A stretch of 64,000 nucleotides of DNA from JAVBOW01 sp031550615 (GTDB lineage Bacteria; Bacteroidota; Bacteroidia; Bacteroidales; Rikenellaceae), in assembly GCA_031550615.1 (NCBI GenBank), contig JAVBOL010000003.1, positions 124,001 to 188,000 on the forward strand. The letters run 5' to 3'. Shown piece after piece: positions 31,531 to 39,087 of this stretch (its first letter is position 1; every line of letters begins with the position of its first letter). The notes under the pieces were generated by a model. That model searched no databases. It was given only the letters and a program-made list of their open reading frames with translations, and was not told where the DNA came from. The position numbers and the translations under genes are program-made.

Positions 31531-34077
31531 ATGAAAAAGTTTTTAATCTTAACGCTCACGACGGTCTTAATGGCCGGCGCGACGCAGAGCCAGGCCGGCG
31601 TTTTCTCGAAAAAGAAACCCGCGCCCGCACCTGCCGCAGCCGCTAAACCTGCGGCCAAGCCCGAGGACAAATCGGGCCTGAAACCCTACCGCGAGATTGT
31701 AACCAAAGATGCCCAGACGGCCAAAGGCATGATGTGGGTGCACAAGATCAAGGATAAATACTACTTCGAGATCGCCGACTCGCTGCTCGGGCGCGACATA
31801 ATAGTCGTAGGCCGCATAAGCAAAGCGCCCACCAGCATCCAGAAACAGAAGACCGGCTACCCCGGCGACCAGGTCAGCGAAGAGGTGATCCGTTTCGAGA
31901 GCGGGCCCTCCAACCGTATCTTCATGCGCAACATATCCTACGTAGACCATTCGGCTGACTCGACAGGCATGATGCGCGCCGTGGCCAATGCCAGCATACA
32001 GCCCATCGTCGCCTCGTTCTCCACGCTGGCCGTGCGCAAGGACACCGCGGCCAACCTGCGCACTTACGTTATCGACGTGACCGACTACATGAAAGGCGAC
32101 AAGGGCATCTTCTCGATAGACGACGGGATGAAAAAGAACCGAGGCATCGGCATGATGATAAACGAGGCCAGCTATATAGACACGCTGAAGGTATTCCCGG
32201 CCAACATCGAGGTACGCACCGTGCGCACATACGCCCGCGTGCCGTCGACCGGCATACAGGCCATGCTGGAAGCCATGATCGGCATGCCTTCCACCCCGCT
32301 GACCTATGAACTGAACACCTCGATGGTGCTGCTTCCCAAAGTACCCATGCGTCCGCGCATATCGGATGCACGCGTGGGCTATTTCGCCGTGAGCTACGTC
32401 GACTTCGACGCTAACCCGCAGGGCGTGGAGACCCGCAGCCGCATAACCCGCTGGAGGCTCGAGCCCAAGGATGAGGCTGCCTACAAACGTGGCGAACTGG
32501 TCGAGCCGATCAAGCCCATCGTTATATATATCGACCCAGCGACGCCCAAAAAATGGGTACCCTACCTGATCCAGGGCGTCAACGACTGGCAGGTCGCCTT
32601 CGAACAGGCCGGCTTCAAGAATGCAATCTACGCCCTCGAAGCACCCACCGACGATCCCACCTGGAGCCTTGAGGACGCCCGCCACTCGGCGATAGTCTAT
32701 AAGCCCTCGGATATCGCCAATGCAAGCGGCCCCCACGTGCACGACCCCCGCAGCGGCGAGATCCTCGAAACGCACATCAACTGGTACCACAACGTAATGT
32801 CGCTGCTGCACACCTGGTACACCGTACAGGCTGGTGCTATCGACCCCCGCGCCCGCAAGGTGACCCTTGACGACGAACTTATGGGGGAACTCATCCGTTT
32901 CGTATCCTCGCACGAGGTGGGACACACCCTCGGCCTTCGCCATAACTTCGGATCGTCTGCCACCGTGCCCGTCGAGAAGCTGCGCGACAAGGCATGGGTC
33001 GAGGCCAACGGCCACACCCCCTCGATCATGGACTACGCGCGTTTCAACTACGTGGCCCAACCCGAGGACAACATCTCCGAAAAGGGTATCTTCCCGCGTA
33101 TCGGCATATACGACAAGTGGTCCATCGAATGGGGTTACCGCTGGCTTCCCCAGTTCGCGACCCCCGAGGACGAGGAGGAGTTCTCCAACAAGGATATCAT
33201 CGCTAAGATGACCTCAGACAACCGCTACCGCTTCGGCACCGAATCCGACCGCAACGACCCCCGCAACCAAAGCGAGGACCTGGGCGACAACGCAATGAAA
33301 GCCAGCGACTACGGCATTAAAAACCTCAAGCGCATCATGCCCGATATCATCGAATGGACCTCGCGTCCCAACGACGGTTACGGCGAGGCCAAAATACTCT
33401 ACAACAACGTCGTGTCGCAGTTCAGCCGCTACATGGGCCACGTGGCCACCAACATCGGCGGGATATATTCCAACCCGGTAGCCATCGAGCAGACCGACCC
33501 GGCGATGCAGTTCGTTCCCGCATCCATCCAGCGCGAAGCGGTCGATTTCCTCAACCGCCAACTCTTTACCACACCGACGTGGCTCATCGACCAGAAACTC
33601 ATCAGTAAGGCCGTCGTAGACCCCCTGGGCAGCATCGGGGCGGTGCAGTCGAAGACCCTCGAACGCATCCTGAGCAAGGCCACGATAGATAAACTCTCGC
33701 GTACCGAGCAGTTCGGCGGCCAGGGCGCTTACACCCCCGCCGACCTCTTCGCGGGGCTGCGCAAGGGCATCTGGAGCGAGTTGACCAGCGGCAGGACCCC
33801 CGACATCTACCGCCGCAACCTGCAAAAGAACTACGTCAAGTCGCTGATCGCCATGACGGACAAGCCCGCGGCAGCAAGCCCGGCGGGCGCCGGCGCTGCG
33901 CTCATGGCCCCATCGTCGAGCCCGACGACCCCGTCGGACGCCGCGGCCATCGCCCGCACCCAGCTCACCGACCTTTCGCGCGATATTAAGCGTGCGGCTG
34001 CAGCGAGCGCCGGCATCGCCAAAGCGCACTACCAGAACCTCGCCGCGATAATCGACGAGGCGCTCGACAATAAATAA
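31531..34077 (+). CDS. Exported zinc-dependent metalloprotease (DUF5117-type, metzincin motif)
   Basis: The 848-aa protein has a signal peptide (residues 1-22, ...TQSQA), an Ala/Pro/Lys-rich stretch, then a ~380-residue N-terminal domain common to the DUF5117/DUF5118 group. The zinc site is HEVGHTLGLRH, with H461, E462, H465 and H471, followed by a Met-turn-like SIMDYARFNYV. The C-terminus (~700-848) includes an Ala/Ser/Pro-rich segment. It should work in the periplasm or on the surface; substrate unknown. Bacteroidota typically carry one or more paralogues. A bidirectional terminator follows at 34090-34125. Confidence 0.93.
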   Translation: MKKFLILTLTTVLMAGATQSQAGVFSKKKPAPAPAAAAKPAAKPEDKSGLKPYREIVTKDAQTAKGMMWVHKIKDKYYFEIADSLLGRDIIVVGRISKAPTSIQKQKTGYPGDQVSEEVIRFESGPSNRIFMRNISYVDHSADSTGMMRAVANASIQPIVASFSTLAVRKDTAANLRTYVIDVTDYMKGDKGIFSIDDGMKKNRGIGMMINEASYIDTLKVFPANIEVRTVRTYARVPSTGIQAMLEAMIGMPSTPLTYELNTSMVLLPKVPMRPRISDARVGYFAVSYVDFDANPQGVETRSRITRWRLEPKDEAAYKRGELVEPIKPIVIYIDPATPKKWVPYLIQGVNDWQVAFEQAGFKNAIYALEAPTDDPTWSLEDARHSAIVYKPSDIANASGPHVHDPRSGEILETHINWYHNVMSLLHTWYTVQAGAIDPRARKVTLDDELMGELIRFVSSHEVGHTLGLRHNFGSSATVPVEKLRDKAWVEANGHTPSIMDYARFNYVAQPEDNISEKGIFPRIGIYDKWSIEWGYRWLPQFATPEDEEEFSNKDIIAKMTSDNRYRFGTESDRNDPRNQSEDLGDNAMKASDYGIKNLKRIMPDIIEWTSRPNDGYGEAKILYNNVVSQFSRYMGHVATNIGGIYSNPVAIEQTDPAMQFVPASIQREAVDFLNRQLFTTPTWLIDQKLISKAVVDPLGSIGAVQSKTLERILSKATIDKLSRTEQFGGQGAYTPADLFAGLRKGIWSELTSGRTPDIYRRNLQKNYVKSLIAMTDKPAAASPAGAGAALMAPSSSPTTPSDAAAIARTQLTDLSRDIKRAAAASAGIAKAHYQNLAAIIDEALDNK

Positions 34078-34089
34078 TCTTTATGACAA

Positions 34090-34125
34090 AAAAAGGGCGG
34101 ACATGGTTTCATGTCCGCCCTTTTT
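34090..34125. terminator. Bidirectional terminator after the metalloprotease gene
   Basis: 16-bp stem: A5 GGGCGGACATG (34090-34105) and its complement with T5 (34110-34125), loop GTTT. It separates the convergent metalloprotease and flavin reductase genes. Confidence 0.9.
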
Positions 34126-34139
34126 CTTGCCACCTTATC

Positions 34140-34655
34140 CTATTCCCTTATCCACGCCGCGGTGATCTCAACGATATACATCCTGTGGAAATCGCCGCCG
34201 GGATATATCTTTTCTATGAGCGGTTTTTCGATGAATGCCGCCGGGTCGAGGTTTTCCGCATAGAGTTTGCGGCATTCGAGCGCCAAAGAGGCCTCGGCGA
34301 AGGTCATGCCCTCGCCCGAGGGCGCGCTTTCGGGGGTGAGCCCGGCCAGGGCGACCTTGTCGGTGTCGCGCCCCGACTTGCTGCCGCACACCTGCAACGC
34401 CTTGCCGTACCTGTCGTGGTCGAAGAACGAGAGGGTCATAGTCGCCTCGCGCTCGGTGAATTTCAACGTATGGCGCTGCGGGCGGATGAATACGAAAGCT
34501 ACGGGCTTATGCCACAACTCCCCCACCCCGCCCCAACTGGCGGTCATGGTGTTGAAGTCGCCCGGCGTGCCGGCTGTCACGAGCATCCACTGCTCACCGA
34601 TCATGCGGATGAAGTTCCCATCGATCTCTTTCGGATCGATCTTTTTCATGGCCAT
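34140..34655 (-). CDS. Flavin reductase-like FMN-binding protein
   Basis: The 171-aa protein fits the flavin reductase-like split-barrel family: an N-terminal WMLVTAGTPGDFNTMTASWGG segment binds flavin, followed by PVAFVFIRPQRHT and a LTLSFFDHD-like strand. Small members of this group in anaerobes reduce or store flavin and sometimes work as NADPH:FMN reductases; the partner is unknown. It follows gyrB by 86 bp, which contains CATACGC (34685-34691) and GCGTATG (34714-34720) as a weak inverted repeat; it may be co-transcribed with gyrB. Confidence 0.8.
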   Translation of the reverse strand: MAMKKIDPKEIDGNFIRMIGEQWMLVTAGTPGDFNTMTASWGGVGELWHKPVAFVFIRPQRHTLKFTEREATMTLSFFDHDRYGKALQVCGSKSGRDTDKVALAGLTPESAPSGEGMTFAEASLALECRKLYAENLDPAAFIEKPLIEKIYPGGDFHRMYIVEITAAWIRE

Positions 34656-34741
34656 ACCTTATAAATATTATACGTCATAAATACCATACGCCCCGCCAAC
34701 GAAGCTGTGCATAGCGTATGCCAACCCAAGCGAAACCCGAC

Positions 34742-36700
34742 CTAAGCGTCGATGTTGGCGTACTTGGCGTGCTTCTCGATAAACTCGCGGCGCGGCGGCA
34801 CCTCGTCGCCCATCAGCATCGAGAATATGCGGTCCGCCTCGGCGGCGCTCTCGATGGTGATCTGGCGCAGGATGCGGGTGCCGGGATTCATCGTGGTATC
34901 CCAAAGCTGCTCGGCGTTCATCTCTCCGAGACCTTTATATCGCTGGATATGAAGGCCCTTGCTGCCGAAATCGTCTATTGCCTTTTCGCGCTCGTCCTCG
35001 CTCCAGCAGTAACGCTCCTGCTTTCCCTTGCGCACAAGGTAGAGGGGCGGTGTGGCGATATAGATGTGTCCGTCGCGGATCAGCGAATTCATGTGGCGGA
35101 AGAAGAAGGTGAGCATCAACGTGGCGATGTGGCTGCCGTCGACGTCGGCATCGGTCATGATGATGATCTTGCCGTAGCGCAGTTTGTCGGTGTTGAGCGC
35201 CTTGCTGTCCTCCTCGGTGCCCACCGAAACGCCCAGCGCGGTGTAGATGTTGCGGATCTCCTCATTCTCGAATATCTTGTGTTCCATGGCCTTCTCGACG
35301 TTCAGGATTTTACCCCTCAGCGGCATGATGGCCTGGAAGTTACGGTCGCGGCCCTGTTTGGCCGTACCACCTGCCGAGTCACCCTCGACGAAGAAGATCT
35401 CGGTCTTTTCGCGATCGCGCGACGAGCAGTCGGCCAGTTTGCCGGGCAGTCCCGAGCCCGAAAGCACGGTCTTGCGCTGCACCAACTCGCGCGCCTTGCG
35501 GGCGGCGTGGCGGGCCGTGGCTGCCAGGATCACCTTTTCGACGATCTGGCGGGCGTCGCGGGGGTTTTCCTCAAGGTAGTAATTAAGTGCCTGGGAGATA
35601 GCCTGGTCTACGGCTGCCGATACCTCGCCGTTGCCCAACTTGGTCTTGGTCTGTCCCTCGAACTGCGGCTCGGCGACCTTCACGGACACGATGGCAGTCA
35701 GGCCCTCGCGGAAGTCGTCGCCGTTGATCTCGAATTTGAGCTTGCTGAGCATCCCCGATTCGTCGGCGAATTTCTTCAAAGTGCGGGTCAGCGCGCGACG
35801 GAAACCGGTCAGGTGCGTGCCGCCCTCTATCGTGTTGATATTGTTGACGTAGGAGTGTACGTTCTCGGCGAAGCTGGTGTTATACTGCATCGCCACCTCG
35901 ACGGGCACGCCGTCTTTCTCGGTGTCGATATAGATGATATTTTCGATCAGCGGTTCGCGGTTGGCATCCAGGAAACGGGCAAATTCCTTCAACCCCTCCT
36001 CAGAATAGTATTCCTGGTGCAGGAACTCCCCGTCGTCGCCCTTTTCACGCTTGTCCGTAAGGCTCAGGCGCACACCTTTGTTCAGGTAGGCCAACTCGCG
36101 CAGACGCGATGAAAGTATCTCGAAGTTATATTCGGTGGCCACGAAGATCGTCGCGTCGGGATGGAAGGTGATTATCGTACCCGTGCGGTCGGTGTCGCCC
36201 GTCACTTCGAGCTCGGTGGTCGGCGCGCCCTTGCTGTAGCGCTGGCAGTATACCTTGCCGCCCTTGTGTATCTCGGCAACCAGCAGGTCGGAGAGCGCGT
36301 TGACGCACGACACGCCCACGCCGTGCAGACCGCCCGACACCTTATAGCTGTCCTTGTCGAACTTACCCCCGGCGTGCAGCACCGTGAGCACCACTTCGAG
36401 GGCCGATTTATTCTCCTTCTCGTGCCAGTCCACGGGGATACCGCGACCGTCGTCAGTGACGGTTATCGAATTATCCTCGTTGATAACCACGTCTATCTTA
36501 GTGCAGTGGCCGGCCAGCGCTTCGTCGATCGAGTTGTCGACCACCTCATATACCAGGTGGTGCAGACCCTTGACGCCCACGTCGCCGATGTACATCGCCG
36601 GACGCTTGCGCACTGCCTCCAACCCTTCGAGCACCTGTATGCTCGATGCCGAATATTCGCTCTGCTGTGCCGCTGCGGCGGCTGTTTTTTCGTTTTCCAA
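34742..36700 (-). CDS. gyrB: DNA gyrase subunit B
   Basis: The 652-aa type II topoisomerase subunit has the GHKL ATPase motifs EVVDNSIDEALAG, DDGRGIP and GGLHGVG, the transducer, and the TOPRIM residues in VEGDSAGG and DADVDGSHI. Ending in the short MNAEQLWDTTMNP tail marks GyrB rather than the longer ParE seen in Bacteroidota. The only in-frame start before the conserved SASSIQVLEGLEAVRKRP block is TTG at 36700; a stop lies in frame just upstream and no ATG occurs earlier than the AMYIGD motif. A TATATTTG box at 36730-36737 supports this start. It supercoils DNA together with GyrA, which is not here. Confidence 0.95.
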   Translation of the reverse strand: MENEKTAAAAAQQSEYSASSIQVLEGLEAVRKRPAMYIGDVGVKGLHHLVYEVVDNSIDEALAGHCTKIDVVINEDNSITVTDDGRGIPVDWHEKENKSALEVVLTVLHAGGKFDKDSYKVSGGLHGVGVSCVNALSDLLVAEIHKGGKVYCQRYSKGAPTTELEVTGDTDRTGTIITFHPDATIFVATEYNFEILSSRLRELAYLNKGVRLSLTDKREKGDDGEFLHQEYYSEEGLKEFARFLDANREPLIENIIYIDTEKDGVPVEVAMQYNTSFAENVHSYVNNINTIEGGTHLTGFRRALTRTLKKFADESGMLSKLKFEINGDDFREGLTAIVSVKVAEPQFEGQTKTKLGNGEVSAAVDQAISQALNYYLEENPRDARQIVEKVILAATARHAARKARELVQRKTVLSGSGLPGKLADCSSRDREKTEIFFVEGDSAGGTAKQGRDRNFQAIMPLRGKILNVEKAMEHKIFENEEIRNIYTALGVSVGTEEDSKALNTDKLRYGKIIIMTDADVDGSHIATLMLTFFFRHMNSLIRDGHIYIATPPLYLVRKGKQERYCWSEDEREKAIDDFGSKGLHIQRYKGLGEMNAEQLWDTTMNPGTRILRQITIESAAEADRIFSMLMGDEVPPRREFIEKHAKYANIDA

Positions 36701-36729
36701 TGTGTTCGATTATTTCGTTAAAACGGTAA

Positions 36730-36737
36730 CAAATATA
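36730..36737 (-). promoter_or_regulatory. -7 box for gyrB
   Basis: TATATTTG on the minus strand, 29 nt before the TTG start. Its -33 region would lie in the 3' end of the ftsE-like gene (TTGG at 36757-36760). Confidence 0.55.
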
Positions 36738-36749
36738 GTGACTTGCCTT

Positions 36750-37502
36750 CTAAATTCCAAGCATCGCGCAGATGTCGAGCTCCTCGACGCTGCCGGCGCC
36801 GAAACGCAGCGTGCGCGAGGGGAAATAGTGTATATTGTTGATGTTATGCGTAGACATGACGATAGAGGTGCCCGAGGCGACGATATTGCGGAAAAGCTCC
36901 ATAATATCCTCTCCCGACGCCGGGTCGAGGTTGCCCGTGGGCTCGTCGGCGAGGATCACTTTCGGGTCGTTGAGCAGCGCCCGGGCGATGGCCAGGCGCT
37001 GCTGTTCGCCGCCCGAGAGCTGGAAAGGCATCTTATGCTCCTTGTTCTGCAGCCCCACCATCGCGAGCACCTCCTCGATGCGGCGGCGCATACTGCCTTC
37101 GCTGGTCCAGCCCGTCGCGCCCATCACGTAGTGCAGGTTATGGAACACGTTGCGGTCGGTCAGCAGCCGGTAGTCCTGGAACACCACACCCAGCTTGCGG
37201 CGCAGGTGCGGTATGTCGTGGCGGCGCAACTTTCGCAGGTCGTAGCCGACGATGCTGCCCCGCCCCTCCAGCAGCGGCACCTCGCCGTAAAGCGTTTTGA
37301 GCAGCGTGCTCTTGCCGGTGCCCACCTTGCCGATAAGGTAGACCATCTCGCCGGGACCTACCCCGAGGTTGACCCCGGAAAGCACCAATTCATCGTCAGG
37401 ATGGCGGCGCGTCTGGCCTATATGATTGGATGTATGGTAGATCGACACGTCATGCAGGTCGATCACCATGCCCGCGCCGGTATCATGGGGGTTGCTTTCC
37501 AT
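36750..37502 (-). CDS. ftsE: FtsE-like ABC transporter ATPase
   Basis: The 250-aa protein is a single ABC ATPase with Walker A GKVGTGKST, signature LSGGEQQRLAIARALL, Walker B VILADEPTGNLD and switch His in STHNINNI. VFQDYRLLTDRNVFHNL is typical of FtsE. FtsE works with FtsX to control peptidoglycan hydrolases at the septum; no ftsX is adjacent, which is common in Bacteroidota. The start at 37502 is chosen because a TACCTTTG box lies at 37524-37531; a longer frame to 37568 would cross it. The N-terminus has a ~14-residue insert (NHIGQTRRHPDDE) compared with Proteobacterial FtsE. Confidence 0.88.
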   Translation of the reverse strand: MESNPHDTGAGMVIDLHDVSIYHTSNHIGQTRRHPDDELVLSGVNLGVGPGEMVYLIGKVGTGKSTLLKTLYGEVPLLEGRGSIVGYDLRKLRRHDIPHLRRKLGVVFQDYRLLTDRNVFHNLHYVMGATGWTSEGSMRRRIEEVLAMVGLQNKEHKMPFQLSGGEQQRLAIARALLNDPKVILADEPTGNLDPASGEDIMELFRNIVASGTSIVMSTHNINNIHYFPSRTLRFGAGSVEELDICAMLGI

Positions 37503-37523
37503 TATGCTTTGCAGTTTAACCCT

Positions 37524-37531
37524 CAAAGGTA
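37524..37531 (-). promoter_or_regulatory. -7 box for the ftsE-like gene
   Basis: TACCTTTG on the minus strand, 21 nt before the ATG at 37502. Confidence 0.6.
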
Positions 37532-37571
37532 GCATTTTTGACCGGATATGCCATAATCCACCGGCCAAAAA

Positions 37572-38570
37572 TTAGAATTTCACATGCTCGTACTGCGCCC
37601 CTCCGACCAGCGCCGCCGCATGCGGAAATCCGCTCGGGTACATCCTTGGCCCTGTAAATAGCGTGACGCGGCGCGCGGAGGCCAGCATAAAGAAGTCCAC
37701 GAAAGATTTCATGTAGACCCCATGTTCCTCGCCCGGCGTAAAATCTATGTGCACCACGCGGCCAGGGATGGTGTAGACCCATTCCAGGCGCGCGGCGGCG
37801 GCAAGGAATGTGGCCGAATCGGAGGTCACCAGCAAACGCCCTTTACGGCTTTCGTGCAGCGCCTCCAACCGGGCGATACATGCTTCGATAAGCTGCCCGC
37901 GCCCCTGGTCCGAAAGCGGCGGAAGGCCCCCTTCGTAAAAATCGCCAAGAAGCTCCTGGAAGCGGAACACTGCGGCTTCGTATTCGCCGCCCAACTCCGC
38001 GCGATGGCGGTCGATATGCTCCTGCAGCGCCGGCGAAGGGCGGAAAAGTTCGTTGAAAAGCGCAGGGAATTCGTCCCACGACGGGCAGATATTGGTGTAT
38101 ACGTGCAGCATTTTGCGGCGCTTCATCCTGGCGCGCAGCAGCCTCAACCCGAATTCGGTCGAGCGGCCATCCACATAGTTCTGGCAGAAAACGGGCGTGG
38201 CGCTCTCAAAACAGAGGTCGCTGTCCTCCATGCGCCAGTCGACGGCAGCGGGTTGCAGGTACTGCTCCAGCCGGAAAGGGGTGTCGAAACGTATGCCCAG
38301 CCTCCACTCCGCGCGCTTGCACTCCTTCCACACGGTGGCCATGCCCCTGAGCCGGTCGGTGAGCCCACCGTTGACCCCCTGCTGGACGTCGCACATATAT
38401 ATCATCGTGGGGTCGGCGGGGTAAGGCAGCGGTCGGCGGCGGTAGAGGCGCGCGTTGCCGAAAGTGCGTTCGCGAATGGCGGCGAACAGCCTGTATACGG
38501 CATAGTTGCGCCCCATATAGAGGTAAAGTGCGCGGCGCACCGCCGATTTTATTTTCAGGGTCAGGCTCAT
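37572..38570 (-). CDS. Fucosyltransferase-like glycosyltransferase (tentative)
   Basis: The 332-aa protein contains GGLTDRLRGMATVWKEC, close to the G-x-DRL-x-G motif of O-/alpha-fucosyltransferase-like GT-B enzymes, and later LVTSDSATFLAAAARL, resembling their donor-binding loop. No signal peptide or membrane helix is obvious; the N-terminus is basic. The sugar and acceptor are unknown. It is preceded by TAATTTTG (38577-38584) only 6 nt from the chosen ATG, suggesting a nearly leaderless mRNA, and is divergent from tmRNA. It is not next to other glycan genes. Confidence 0.55.
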   Translation of the reverse strand: MSLTLKIKSAVRRALYLYMGRNYAVYRLFAAIRERTFGNARLYRRRPLPYPADPTMIYMCDVQQGVNGGLTDRLRGMATVWKECKRAEWRLGIRFDTPFRLEQYLQPAAVDWRMEDSDLCFESATPVFCQNYVDGRSTEFGLRLLRARMKRRKMLHVYTNICPSWDEFPALFNELFRPSPALQEHIDRHRAELGGEYEAAVFRFQELLGDFYEGGLPPLSDQGRGQLIEACIARLEALHESRKGRLLVTSDSATFLAAAARLEWVYTIPGRVVHIDFTPGEEHGVYMKSFVDFFMLASARRVTLFTGPRMYPSGFPHAAALVGGAQYEHVKF

Positions 38571-38576
38571 CGACTG

Positions 38577-38584
38577 CAAAATTA
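38577..38584 (-). promoter_or_regulatory. -7 box of the fucosyltransferase-like gene
   Basis: TAATTTTG on the minus strand. It ends 6 nt before the ATG at 38570 and 13 bp from the opposing tmRNA box. Confidence 0.5.
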
Positions 38585-38597
38585 GGAAAATAAACCA

Positions 38598-38605
38598 TAC
38601 CTTTG
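38598..38605 (+). promoter_or_regulatory. -7 box of tmRNA
   Basis: TACCTTTG on the plus strand, 15 nt before the mature tmRNA 5' end at 38621. Confidence 0.65.
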
Positions 38606-38620
38606 CAACGTTTAATCGAT

Positions 38621-39030
38621 GGGGATGACCGGTTTTGACAGCAGGCAGAGTTCGTCGGTAAGCACGCCGGGTATTGTGCGCACTCCCGTAAAAGTGAACG
38701 CTCAAACTTTAAATGGCAATCAAAGCTATCAACTCGCTGCCTAATCTTACGATGTAACATTAGCTTAATCCGACGAGCACAAGGATGCTGAACGGACGAG
38801 TATCCGGGGGAATGTGTCCCGCCTTTTGACACTGAACCGTTTATCCGGGTATCATCAATGAAGGGATAGTCGTGTGGGCGTGTCCGGGTCCGCGCGACGA
38901 GATTAACGGACTGCGATCCGGGGTGGGTCGCTTACTGCCAGCCCCGGGTAAGAGGATCAAACGTAAGCTAAGCGTGTAGAAAGCCTGCGGGTTCCTTGTT
39001 TGGACGGGGGTTCGACTCCCCCCATCTCCA
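38621..39030 (+). ncRNA. ssrA: tmRNA (transfer-messenger RNA)
   Basis: The 410-nt RNA starts GGGGATGACCGGTTTTGACAG and ends GGTTCGACTCCCCCCATCTCCA. GGGGATG pairs with CATCTCC (one G-U), and the T-arm is canonical; CCA is not encoded. The tag frame ends at TAA 38742-38744 and reads ...NAQTLNGNQSYQLAA if the resume codon is AAC at 38697. tmRNA rescues stalled ribosomes together with SmpB. A terminator lies at 39035-39066. Confidence 0.93.
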
Positions 39031-39034
39031 CAAT

Positions 39035-39066
39035 CGGCCAATGATTATCAAATCGTTGGCCGTTTT
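39035..39066 (+). terminator. Terminator of tmRNA
   Basis: CGGCCAATGATT (39035-39046) pairs with AATCGTTGGCCG (39051-39062), one G-U, followed by TTTT. Confidence 0.85.
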
Positions 39067-39087
39067 GCTACACTCATAGCGAATATA

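Noticed and set aside
31567..33060. 497-codon minus ORF opposite the metalloprotease gene
   Set aside because: Shadow of the metalloprotease gene; His/Gly/Val-rich without family motif.
34718..36112. 464-codon plus-strand ORF opposite gyrB
   Set aside because: Antisense to a complete gyrB; no motif, typical of GC-rich shadow frames.
34742..36700. ParE instead of GyrB
   Set aside because: Length, ending MNAEQLWDTTMNP and motif spacing fit GyrB.
36750..37502. Search for an ftsX partner next to ftsE
   Set aside because: Neither flanking gene (gyrB, fucosyltransferase-like) has the FtsX membrane pattern.
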